A stretch of DNA of 64,000 nt from contig NZ_CP060137.1 in the NCBI RefSeq assembly GCF_014235785.1, forward strand, positions 3,782,001-3,846,000, in the 5' to 3' direction. The position numbers were made by a program, and so were the translations under genes. Of this stretch, positions 1 to 7,910 are shown one piece after another (within the stretch, counting starts at the first letter, position 1; the number at the start of each line of letters is the position of its first letter). The DNA comes from Bacillus sp. PAMC26568. GTDB taxonomy: Bacteria; Bacillota; Bacilli; Bacillales; Bacillaceae. Below the pieces are notes generated by a model. The model was not told where the DNA came from. It did not search any database and was given only the letters and a program-made list of their open reading frames with translations.

Positions 1-120
1 CCAATCGCAATAAACATGTTGATCATTAATATAAACATTTTTTTCTTTTGTTCTGCTGACAAAATGACAGCCCCTCTTCCTATAATAAACTGCTGCATCA
101 GACATTTTATTTTTTTAAAT

Positions 121-137
121 ACTTAACCATGTTAAGT
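121..137. promoter_or_regulatory. small inverted repeat, possible operator
   Basis: ACTTAAC and GTTAAGT form 7-base arms around the 3-base centre CAT, in the short stretch between the end of hmp and the window edge. It could be an operator for a gene to the left, but that gene is outside the window. No regulator is assigned, and chance is not excluded in AT-rich DNA. Confidence 0.2.
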
Positions 138-185
138 TGTTGGGGATCATCTGTCAACGAGAAAGGATTGGAGTTTTTTATGTGA

Positions 186-1400
186 TCATGAAACCGCTGC
201 AGGTTCTGCTTTTAAGTCCATAGCAGGACCAAAGAATTCGTAATGGATCTTTTCCTGTTTAACTCCTAGATCGATCAGATTTTGAATCATTGCTTTCATA
301 AATGAAGCAGGACCGCAAATATAAAATTCCCCTTCTTTATTGTCCAGAATTTTTTCTAAGTCATTCTTGCCGATTATGCCTTCTTTGTAAAAACATTGAT
401 CGATGCAGTCTTGAGCAGAAGGTTTGCTGTAAAATGCAAATGTACGGCTGTCCGGCAATTTAGCACATAATTCAGCAGTTTCTTTTGAAAAAGCATGTGT
501 GCTGCTATTCTGTGTTGCATGAATAAAGGTCACTTCGCGTTCCGCCTGATCTTTTGCAAGAGTATGAAGCATGCTCATAAATGGGGTGATTCCTACTCCT
601 CCGCTAATAAACGTTACAGGGGTTTCAGCTGAATCACTTAAGACAAATTCACCTGCAGGAGCACTGATTTCTACCATATCTCCGACTGATACATGATCAT
701 GAAGGTAATTGGATACTTTGCCTGCTTCAGATTCGGTTCCGCCTTCCCGTTTCACGGAAATTCTTAAATATGGCATATCCTTGCTGCCTGACAAACTATA
801 TTGTCTATTCATCGCATACGTTTCTGAAGGAATGCTGATCCGAAGCGAAATGTATTGACCTGACTGAAAAGCCGGTATCCCTTCTGATGAATCTAAATAG
901 AAAGAAGAGATAAATTCGCTTTCTTTCTCAATGCGGACAACCTTGAATGGCTTGAACCCTTCCCATCCTGCTTCATTATATAAATCCTTTTCTGCGTCGA
1001 TAAAAATACCGGCAATGACGCCATATGCATTTCCCCAAGCTTGTAAAATCTCAGGTGTTGCAGCGTCTCCAAGCACTTGATTGATTGCTTGCAGCAAGTG
1101 TTCCCCGACAATCGAATAATGCTCTGGTTTAACACCGAGACTGCGGTGTTTATGAGCAATTTGTTTCACAACAGGCAAAATCATGTGAAGCTGGTGAATG
1201 TTTTTCGCTGCTGCGTAAACCGTATTTGCAAGTGCAGTTTGCTGTCTCCCCTTTTGCTGATTGGCATGATTGAAAATATTTAATAGCTCTGGGTGGCTTT
1301 CAAAAAGATTTTTGTAAAAGCGAGAAGTAATTTCTACACCTTTTTCTTCTAAAACAGGTACAGTTGACTGAATGATTTCAATTGTTTTTTGAGCCAGCAT
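186..1400 (-). CDS. hmp: flavohemoprotein, nitric oxide dioxygenase
   Basis: Cytoplasmic enzyme that oxidises nitric oxide to nitrate with O2 and NAD(P)H. The 404-residue product has an N-terminal globin (about 1-140) with Tyr29 and proximal His85 in the family positions. A ferredoxin-reductase part follows, with the FAD motif RQYSLS and the nucleotide-binding motif GGVGITPF. I chose the ATG at 1400 because AAAGGAG lies 9 bases upstream and the protein then begins like B. subtilis Hmp. An in-frame codon at 1442 would add 14 unconserved residues that lie over the operator. It is divergent from nsrR, and two NsrR-type boxes flank its promoter. Length and domains are normal. Confidence 0.96.
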   Translation of the reverse strand: MLAQKTIEIIQSTVPVLEEKGVEITSRFYKNLFESHPELLNIFNHANQQKGRQQTALANTVYAAAKNIHQLHMILPVVKQIAHKHRSLGVKPEHYSIVGEHLLQAINQVLGDAATPEILQAWGNAYGVIAGIFIDAEKDLYNEAGWEGFKPFKVVRIEKESEFISSFYLDSSEGIPAFQSGQYISLRISIPSETYAMNRQYSLSGSKDMPYLRISVKREGGTESEAGKVSNYLHDHVSVGDMVEISAPAGEFVLSDSAETPVTFISGGVGITPFMSMLHTLAKDQAEREVTFIHATQNSSTHAFSKETAELCAKLPDSRTFAFYSKPSAQDCIDQCFYKEGIIGKNDLEKILDNKEGEFYICGPASFMKAMIQNLIDLGVKQEKIHYEFFGPAMDLKAEPAAVS

Positions 1401-1426
1401 GCGGATGTGCTCCTTTATTTTAAAGT

Positions 1427-1491
1427 AGTATTTTAAATACATCTTTATCTTAGAGCGAGAAGTGATTTAAAGCAATATTTCAAATACATCT
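1427..1491 (-). promoter_or_regulatory. hmp promoter with two NsrR-type boxes
   Basis: Reading leftward, the -35 TTGCTT (1470-1475) and -10 TAAGAT (1447-1452) are separated by 17 bases. Two copies of TTNAAATACATCT lie at about 1429-1445, over the expected start point, and at 1475-1491, touching the -35. They match the ATGTATTTNAAATA-like operator known for Bacillus NsrR. Binding at both would occlude RNA polymerase, so NO would derepress hmp. The motif is seen; regulation is inferred from B. subtilis. Confidence 0.8.
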
Positions 1492-1587
1492 TTAAGAAAC
1501 CTGTCACATTTCATCTCAATCTTTTTCTAAAGGTCTTTATGCTGTGATAAGATAGGTATACTTCATGCAATGGGGCGATGTACTTTA

Positions 1588-2025
1588 ATGAGATTAACAA
1601 ACTATACGGATTATTCACTAAGAGTGCTGATTTACTTGGCTTCTAAGAAAAAAAAGGAGCTTTCAAATATAAAAGAAATAGCGGATGCATACCAAATTTC
1701 CAAAAATCACTTAATGAAAGTGACATATGAACTTGGGAAACTGAATGTGATAGAAACGATCAGAGGACGCAATGGCGGAATCCGTTTGGCTAAAGATCCT
1801 GCTGACATTAATATCGGATATATTGTCAGACAGACAGAAGACGATTTTAATCTAGTCGAATGCTTTGACCCAGAACGCAATACCTGCGCCATCTCTCCTG
1901 TATGCACGTTAAGAGGCGTACTCAGTAAAGCTCTGCAGGCTTATTTTGAGGTGCTTGATGGGTTTACACTTGCTGACTTGGTAAAAAATAAACCCCTGTT
2001 AGTTCAATTATTAAATAACAAGTAA
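1588..2025 (+). CDS. nsrR: nitric-oxide-sensing transcriptional repressor NsrR
   Basis: Rrf2-family regulator that binds DNA through an N-terminal winged helix and senses NO through a [4Fe-4S] cluster. The 145-residue product has three cysteines at 92, 100 and 106 (CFDPERNTCAISPVC), the spacing of cluster ligands in Bacillus NsrR. The ATG at 1588 begins MRLTNYTDYSLRVL, the conserved family start; an upstream ATG at 1570 would add six residues without support. It is divergent from hmp, and the two boxes upstream of hmp are its expected target. A hairpin terminator follows directly. Confidence 0.93.
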   Translation: MRLTNYTDYSLRVLIYLASKKKKELSNIKEIADAYQISKNHLMKVTYELGKLNVIETIRGRNGGIRLAKDPADINIGYIVRQTEDDFNLVECFDPERNTCAISPVCTLRGVLSKALQAYFEVLDGFTLADLVKNKPLLVQLLNNK

Positions 2026-2031
2026 TCCAAT

Positions 2032-2056
2032 GCTGCCGAACTGGCAGCTTTTTTTT
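2032..2056 (+). terminator. rho-independent terminator of nsrR
   Basis: GCTGCC and GGCAGC pair around a five-base loop and are followed by eight T residues. Confidence 0.85.
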
Positions 2057-2133
2057 GTAAATCCTTAATAATCAATCAGGCCGTTTTCTAATAAACTATA
2101 AGAGTATACATAAAAAAAAAGGAGGTTCCTAAA

Positions 2134-4056
2134 TTGGGGAATAAAAAAATATGGCTCTTGCTTCTCATCGTCTTTTTGATGATCAATTTTACCGATCCGT
2201 CTTCTTCTTTCGCAAAAAAACAACATGCATCATCCAGCACCACCGCTGTTGAAACCATTCACTCAAAGGCATTGCAAAAAGATAGCCGTCCCAAACATCA
2301 TAAACTCACCTATAAAATATACCTTCCAAAAGGATATGATAAAAAACGATCAGAAGGCTATCCAGTCATCTATTTGCTTCATGGCAGCTTCGGTAATGAA
2401 AACAGCTGGGATGATTTTTTTGGGAAACTGGATGACATGATTGAGAAAAAAGAAATTGAGCCGCTTATAGCCGTGGTCCCTTCCACTGGAAATTCTTATT
2501 GGGTAAATTCTGCAAAGTACGGCCACTTTGAAAGTGCTATTATTGAAGATTTAATTCCGCATATTGATAAAAAATACAATTCGATTTCAGATCGCGGAGG
2601 AAGATACATTTCCGGTTATTCGATGGGAGGATATGGGGCCCTCAGATATTCAATGGTTTATCCTGATTTGTTTGCAGCAGCAACTCTTTTAAGTCCAGCT
2701 ATTCAAAATGGAGAACCTCCGGCTACATCTGGAGCTGTTGAACGCGGAAGCTTTGGAGAACCATATGACCCCGCCCTTTGGAATGCCAATAATTATCCGA
2801 CTGCCATTGAAAGCTATGTAAACCAGCCTAACCGGGTACCTATCTATATCGTGACAGGAGATGATGACTGGAATCATCTCAGCGAAAAGGAAGACCTCCC
2901 TGCAGATGCGTATAAATATAATATGGAAGTTCAAGCTGTTCAGCTGTATCAAGAGCTGCACAGAAAAAATCTTTTTGGAGCAAACTTTCCAAAATGGGAA
3001 GAGGTTCCTGCAAGTCCCGCTGAACTGCGGATTATTAATGGCGGTCATGGAATGGATGTGTGGATTAAGGGATTTCAAGAAGGATTAAAGTATATGTTTG
3101 GAAAAACAGAAAGCACTGAAATGTCACCGATCTACAATCCTGACACCTATCTTTCAGAAAAAAAAGGAACGGTCAGCATTTCAACATTCAGAGCTCCAAG
3201 CTTATTTACCGATGAAACAGACGGTCAGGACGAACTTAAATATGTCGTCTATACACCTCATGGGTATGACCAAAATGCTGTAATAAAGTATCCAGTTCTC
3301 TATTTGCTTCACGGCTCCTACGGTGATGAAAGGAGCTGGGATAAATTCTGGCCGATTTTAGATGAAATGATTGAAAAGAAGAAGATTGGACCTGTGATTG
3401 CTGTTGCCCCTGTCACCGGAAACAGCTATTGGGTGAATTCGATGAAATACGGAAATGCAGAATCAGCCGTTATCAACGATTTAATCGGAAAAATAGATGA
3501 AGATTATAACACCATCTCAGAGAGAAACGGACGCGGGCTCATCGGGTATTCGATGGGCGGATACGGAGCATTGCGCTATTCTCTTGTCTATCCGCATCTG
3601 TTTGCCGGAACATCCTTGTTAAGTCCGGCCATTCAGCATGACGAAGCGCCTGCAACTTCAGGAGCTGTCAGCAGAGGTTCATTTGGAGAACCTTTTGATC
3701 CTGATATATGGGAAGCGTTTAACTACCCGCAGGCACTCGCCGCATACGGCCGGCAATCTTTTGAAGTACCTATGTTTATTATCGCAGGAGATGATGATTG
3801 GAATCATGTAAGTGAAAAAGAAGATCTTCCAGAAGACTCTTATAAATATAATATGGAAGTTCAAGCCGTCACTTCCTATCAATTTATTCATCGATCAAAC
3901 GTCTTTAATCGTCCCTTTGAAAAATGGGAACCTGTACCTGGAAGTCCGGCAGAACTTCGCATCCTGAACGGAGGACACGGTATGTCAGTTTGGGCTGCCG
4001 GATTTGAACAAGGATTGCTTTATATGTTCGAAAATGGACTTCGATCTGCTCATTAA
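2134..4056 (+). CDS. secreted esterase with two tandem catalytic domains
   Basis: Alpha/beta-hydrolase of the esterase D family (tributyrin/acyl-ester type), 640 residues. The TTG start at 2134 is supported by AAGGAGG eight bases upstream. A signal peptide (about 1-28, ending SSSFA) predicts export. Two full domains follow, about 55-325 and 365-635. Each has the nucleophile motif GYSMGGYG (Ser163 and Ser473), the acid region GDDDWNH (near 244 and 554) and NGGHGM (His305 and His615). All three spacings are exactly 310 residues, so both halves look catalytically intact with no indel between them. Family members usually have one such domain. The substrate is unknown, and no terminator is evident downstream. 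Confidence 0.85.
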   Translation: MGNKKIWLLLLIVFLMINFTDPSSSFAKKQHASSSTTAVETIHSKALQKDSRPKHHKLTYKIYLPKGYDKKRSEGYPVIYLLHGSFGNENSWDDFFGKLDDMIEKKEIEPLIAVVPSTGNSYWVNSAKYGHFESAIIEDLIPHIDKKYNSISDRGGRYISGYSMGGYGALRYSMVYPDLFAAATLLSPAIQNGEPPATSGAVERGSFGEPYDPALWNANNYPTAIESYVNQPNRVPIYIVTGDDDWNHLSEKEDLPADAYKYNMEVQAVQLYQELHRKNLFGANFPKWEEVPASPAELRIINGGHGMDVWIKGFQEGLKYMFGKTESTEMSPIYNPDTYLSEKKGTVSISTFRAPSLFTDETDGQDELKYVVYTPHGYDQNAVIKYPVLYLLHGSYGDERSWDKFWPILDEMIEKKKIGPVIAVAPVTGNSYWVNSMKYGNAESAVINDLIGKIDEDYNTISERNGRGLIGYSMGGYGALRYSLVYPHLFAGTSLLSPAIQHDEAPATSGAVSRGSFGEPFDPDIWEAFNYPQALAAYGRQSFEVPMFIIAGDDDWNHVSEKEDLPEDSYKYNMEVQAVTSYQFIHRSNVFNRPFEKWEPVPGSPAELRILNGGHGMSVWAAGFEQGLLYMFENGLRSAH

Positions 4057-4188
4057 TCAAAAGAAGAAATGTGCACATCTTTGCCGCAGTTCTATTTAGT
4101 TACCTTTCTCCTAATCTTTCTACTGAAATCAGCAAATAAGACCTAAAATAAAGGAGAACTGCTTAAGGAATGAAAAGGAGAACGCAAG

Positions 4189-4633
4189 ATGGACATAGCG
4201 GATTTCGATGATCCCTATGGTGTATTTGGAAAAAAGATAATCAGACACTCCCCCGCTCGGACATCTTCCATGATTGAAGAGGTATTTGATGAAGATTCTG
4301 CAGTATAAAGAAATCAGCAAATACAGCAGCAAGTATCAGACATCCTAACGCAGCTGATGAACTATGCAGGAGAATATATTCAGACAGAGGATAAACATCC
4401 ATATTGGATTTAATCGAGCAGTCATTAACTCGATCTTCACAGCTGCAGCTAAGTGCGCTGATTATCGACTTTTCAGGAGTTTATAAGGTTGATGAAATCG
4501 TTGTGGACAGTTAGGAAAAGTTAGTTCTTTGGGATTGATTGGAGTAAAGCTTATTCTTACTGGATTTAGAGCAGAAATGAGTTTAAGCTTTATGAATGCA
4601 GGGAAATCAAGGGTCGAACATGTTTTAAATTAA
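4189..4633 (+). pseudogene. decayed RsbR-type STAS-domain protein gene
   Basis: After an ATG at 4189 preceded by AAAAGGAG, the reading frame is open only to about 4306. Similarity continues in other frames. About 4440-4510 encodes ALIIDFSGVYKVDEIVVDS, and after a stop and frameshift, 4511-4633 encodes LGKVSSLGLIGVKLILTGFR and ends HVLN. Together these are a STAS domain like the C-terminus of RsbR stressosome paralogs. At least two frameshifts and several stops separate the pieces, so the gene is dead. A terminator follows it. Confidence 0.75.
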
Positions 4634-4646
4634 TTAACATATGTAT

Positions 4647-4670
4647 GCTTGGCTGCTGCCAAGCTTTTTT
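4647..4670 (+). terminator. terminator after the STAS pseudogene
   Basis: GCTTGGC and GCCAAGC form a 7-bp stem with a four-base loop and six following T residues. It survives although its gene has decayed. Confidence 0.85.
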
Positions 4671-4677
4671 ATTTGTC

Positions 4678-5133
4678 TTACATGACCCAGGCTGTATAAT
4701 TTTGTTTCGTACCATCTATTCTTTCATATAGATACTTCACTTTCATTGCAATTTCATCACACAGCTCTTGATAATAGGCAAACTCTTCCTCATCACTGTC
4801 AAAAGAATACAAAGACAGATTCGGCAAATTCCAGGACATGACATTGTTCCCTTCTTCAACTGGCGGGGTTTTTTCATGTTTGAAGTCATACATTTGAACA
4901 ACATATGAAGCTTCGTTTAGTGTTTTAAGATCAATTTTTCCCGAATCGTAATCATCTATAAACACATTTACTTCTCTCATTGCTCTCACGCAGGCAGGAT
5001 TAACTTGTTTTTTAGCAAGACCGGCACTTTCAATTTGCCATTTGCTTGAGAACAGTTTTTTTGCCCAAGCTACTGCGATTAAGCTTCTGCATGAGTTGTA
5101 GTATGACAAAAAGTATATGGTCGGCTTCCTCAT
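4678..5133 (-). CDS. arsenate reductase-like protein lacking catalytic cysteines
   Basis: The 151-residue product aligns over its whole length with thioredoxin-coupled ArsC / low-molecular-weight phosphatases, e.g. WAKKLFSSKWQIESAG and VNPACVRAMREV. The P-loop that should read Cys-x2-Asn-x2-Arg-Ser is LSYYNSCRS, with Ser in place of the nucleophile. The later cysteine pair that relays the disulfide is also absent (VQMYDFKHEKTPP). It should therefore not work as an arsenate reductase; a binding or regulatory role is possible. The ATG at 5133 is preceded by AAAGAGG; an ATG at 5151 would overlap that site. No ars genes are adjacent. Confidence 0.75.
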   Translation of the reverse strand: MRKPTIYFLSYYNSCRSLIAVAWAKKLFSSKWQIESAGLAKKQVNPACVRAMREVNVFIDDYDSGKIDLKTLNEASYVVQMYDFKHEKTPPVEEGNNVMSWNLPNLSLYSFDSDEEEFAYYQELCDEIAMKVKYLYERIDGTKQNYTAWVM

Positions 5134-5686
5134 CGCTGTACCTCTTTCCATAAGTTTGTATTAATCTTTACCCCCTTGTTATAAAGTCTACACATTTATT
5201 CACATCCAATATTTGTATAATTAAATCAAGGATATTCTTTCTTACCCTTTCTATCATTAATCTAATCCTCGTCCTTATATAGTGAAATTTACTTCTAGTT
5301 AGCTCTTTTTCCGCAAAAGACTAACCTAATCAATATTTATGTCTTTTCACTGATCGGAATTTTCCCTGTTACAATATTTCAAATTGGAATAAGCTTTACT
5401 TTCCAAAAAAAAATCGAATCCTTTCCAAATGTCCATATTTACTTGAAAAAATGCATAAAATACTTTTCATTTACAGCGTTTCCTTTCTTTTTTCCATTCA
5501 TCTCCTAATATTCAACACTAATTTCAGAAACAATTTAGGGAGTCTTTCACAGCATTGGACACTGTCCTGTTATAACGAACTCTGCTTCCCTAAACAGGGT
5601 GAACCGCCTAACTTGATCAAAATCTTATTTCTGTCCACTCTTCCAATTCCCTCATAACTGTGTTCGTGCACGATTAAAGCAAATGA
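5134..5686. other. intergenic stretch without a supported gene
   Basis: AT-rich DNA between the ArsC-like gene and the ADP-ribosylglycohydrolase gene. One open frame of 68 codons (5451-5657, + strand) has no Shine-Dalgarno sequence and no recognisable protein features, so I do not call it. TTTCC occurs several times without regular spacing. Confidence 0.6.
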
Positions 5687-5721
5687 ATAAAAAAACCGCA
5701 GCTTCTTATTCAGCTGCAGTT
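5687..5721 (-). terminator. terminator of the ADP-ribosylglycohydrolase cluster
   Basis: Read leftward, ACTGCAGCT and AGCTGCGGT form a 9-bp stem with one G-T pair, followed by a T run. It ends the cluster that starts at 15986. Confidence 0.8.
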
Positions 5722-5727
5722 CATCAC

Positions 5728-6852
5728 TCAAAAATCAATTCTATTTATTCTGCTCTCAAATTTAACTTTATCATTTTTCAGGATCAATGCCATAGTCGTA
5801 TACGCTACTTGAGACAATGCTTTAAATGAGCGTTTATTAACAAAATCCACTTCCTTTTTGAATTCGTTTGGCAAGGATAATTCCCCATTTAAAGCACCCG
5901 CTATTGCACCTCCCATACTTGCAATAGAGTCTGCATCATGACCATAGTTTACACCGCCGATAATAGTCTTCATCGTGTCTCCTCCTGCGATGCTGAACAT
6001 GGCGAGGGCGATGGGCAATTCTTCAATTGAATGAATTCTGCTTGGTGTATTGGCGTTTCCTTTGCCTGTTTTTTTTCGATCGGAGAAGTTTTTAACAGTA
6101 TCGAACGGTTCCATGGCTTTGCGGAGATCTTCCCGTGCCGTTTCCCATTCCAGATGGACTGCTGCTGCATCAAGTACAGATTCAATCGCTAGCTTTGTTC
6201 CGTCTTTAGCAAGTGACCTTGCAACACTTAATATACTTTGTACGGTTGCATCTTTACTTAGTGCTTCTGCTACTGCAGCTGCCATGATTCCCGCAGCCTC
6301 CCGTCCATAGCTTGTTTGATGAGCACCGGCAATGTCAATTGCTTCTTGGTAGGCACGCTCAGGATCACCTGCATTCATGATTCCAACTGGACTCATGTAC
6401 ATTGCTGCTCCGCAGTTCACCATATTGCCCTGCCCCGCTTCACGCGGATCTACATTTGCGAGTCTGTGACGCAAAAATAAGTACTGCTCTGGATAATAAA
6501 GTCTAGAAATTACTGACGCTTCTTTTCGAAGCTCTGGAATATACACATTTTTCTCGGCTATTTCTTCAATTAGGGCCTCTGCTATATCATAAGCCGTTAA
6601 ATGGCTTTGTTTTTTAGCATATACTTTAAGCATCGCCTCAACCATTAACGTATCATCCGTTATATGGCCATTTCCTTTTTCGAGCGGCCTCATATTACCC
6701 GGTTCCTTCCATGCGTCGCTTGCTGGTTCCCTAAACGTTGTGACTGTGCCGAATTTTGACATAATCATTTCAGGAGTTAAACCTTCTGTTGGAGATCCCA
6801 TCGCATCCCCTATCGCGCCTCCATAAAGAACCCCTTCTATTTTTCCAAGCAT
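5728..6852 (-). CDS. ADP-ribosylglycohydrolase family protein (374 aa)
   Basis: DraG/ARH-fold dimetal enzyme. Members hydrolyse N- or O-glycosidic bonds of ADP-ribose or related ribosyl groups; the substrate here is unknown. The metal-binding motifs are present: ITDDTLM (Thr65-Asp66-Asp67-Thr68) and GHDADSIAS (Asp306, Asp308), with GAIGDAMGSPTEG near the N-terminus. The ATG at 6852 lies 7 bases from AAGGAGG and 2 bases after the stop of the LacI gene; a TTG at 6858 is too close to the ribosome site. It is the last gene of the leftward cluster and the second member of this family in it. Confidence 0.85.
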   Translation of the reverse strand: MLGKIEGVLYGGAIGDAMGSPTEGLTPEMIMSKFGTVTTFREPASDAWKEPGNMRPLEKGNGHITDDTLMVEAMLKVYAKKQSHLTAYDIAEALIEEIAEKNVYIPELRKEASVISRLYYPEQYLFLRHRLANVDPREAGQGNMVNCGAAMYMSPVGIMNAGDPERAYQEAIDIAGAHQTSYGREAAGIMAAAVAEALSKDATVQSILSVARSLAKDGTKLAIESVLDAAAVHLEWETAREDLRKAMEPFDTVKNFSDRKKTGKGNANTPSRIHSIEELPIALAMFSIAGGDTMKTIIGGVNYGHDADSIASMGGAIAGALNGELSLPNEFKKEVDFVNKRSFKALSQVAYTTMALILKNDKVKFESRINRIDF

Positions 6853-6854
6853 TC

Positions 6855-7889
6855 TCAAGCCTCCTTTTTTCTATTTGCTCCTCCCTTAAATCCGAGCGTT
6901 GAAGCTCTTGCTGCCAGAGTCACATTTAGTTCAGGCAAGCTCTCCTGTTTATCCTGTATTCCATTGATTAAAAGGAGCAGCTTGTTCGCTGCAGCAATCC
7001 CTATTTCTGAGATTGGCTGCACAACAGTCGTAATTTCAGGTTCTACCATTGTTGTAAGGGCAATCCCGTCGAAGCCTGCAATCGCAATTTCTTCCGGCAC
7101 CCTTTTCTGAAGATACTTCAGCATTTTTAAGCAGCCAATCGCCATTAAGTCATTTCCGAGAAAAAAGCCATCAGCATCTGGATGTTCGGCCATGGCTTTT
7201 TTAGTTAATGAAATGCCGCTTTCCAGACTGAAATCTGCTTCATAGTGGATAAAGTCCAGCGAATATTGCTTTACGGTTTCCATATAACCTCTCAGCCTTT
7301 CTTGAGACGGCACAAGATGAATGGGTCCGCTAATATGAATAATCTTTCTGCATCCGACTGAGTAAAGATGCCTGACTGCAAGCTTTGCACCTTTATAGTT
7401 ATCGATTGTGACCGAGTTTTTCAAGGTCACATTTGCTGCACGATCGACAATTACAAAAGGAATCTCTTTATACTGCAATCGCTGAATGGATGTTGGCTTA
7501 AGCTGGTAGGAAGCAAAAATAAATCCGTCTATATACATATTTTCGAAGCCTTCCCACATGTATGGCTCAGTCATTTCCTCAAAATCAGCATGTACGAGAA
7601 TCATTTTGTATCCCTTGCTGTTTGCTTCTCTTTCAATCGCACTGACGAGTTCAGGAAAAAAGGGATTGATAATGTCCGGAATGAACAGTGCGATTGTATT
7701 TGTTTTTTGCCTTGCAAGACCTCTCGCAATTTCATTTGGTTTATACTTCAATGTCTCCATCACGAACTGAATCCTTTTTTCCGTTTCTAGACTGACGTAT
7801 CCTTTTTTATTCAGATATCTGGAGATGGTAGCGACAGACACCCCAGCTTCCTTTGCTACATCTCGAATTGTAGCTTTCTTGTCTCTCAA
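6855..7889 (-). CDS. LacI-family transcriptional regulator of the ribosyl-catabolism cluster
   Basis: DNA-binding repressor of 344 residues. The N-terminal helix-turn-helix is ATIRDVAKEAGVSVATISRY, followed by the hinge helix region (EIARGLARQKT). A periplasmic-binding-protein-like sensor domain runs from about 60 to 330 (IALFIPDIINPFFPELV). The apparent start is TTG at 7889 behind a G-rich site. It lies between the two ADP-ribosylglycohydrolase genes and is probably co-transcribed with them. Its likely target is the palindrome TGTAACCGGTTACA at 16042. The inducer is unknown; a ribosyl sugar or its phosphate is plausible. Confidence 0.88.
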   Translation of the reverse strand: MRDKKATIRDVAKEAGVSVATISRYLNKKGYVSLETEKRIQFVMETLKYKPNEIARGLARQKTNTIALFIPDIINPFFPELVSAIEREANSKGYKMILVHADFEEMTEPYMWEGFENMYIDGFIFASYQLKPTSIQRLQYKEIPFVIVDRAANVTLKNSVTIDNYKGAKLAVRHLYSVGCRKIIHISGPIHLVPSQERLRGYMETVKQYSLDFIHYEADFSLESGISLTKKAMAEHPDADGFFLGNDLMAIGCLKMLKYLQKRVPEEIAIAGFDGIALTTMVEPEITTVVQPISEIGIAAANKLLLLINGIQDKQESLPELNVTLAARASTLGFKGGANRKKEA

Positions 7890-7910
7890 TGATTTTCCCC
7901 CTGCTGCTTC

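Noticed and set aside
51-86. Promoter CTGACA / TATAAT reading rightward near the window start
   Set aside because: The spacer is 19 bases and the only gene downstream, hmp, is on the other strand, so no transcript can be assigned.
5308-5426. Repeated TTTCC motifs resembling the array at 35.9 kb
   Set aside because: Steps of 53, 39 and 22 bases show no period.
5451-5657. 68-codon open frame on the + strand between the ArsC-like and ADP-ribosylglycohydrolase genes
   Set aside because: No Shine-Dalgarno sequence, composition like intergenic DNA, no recognisable features.
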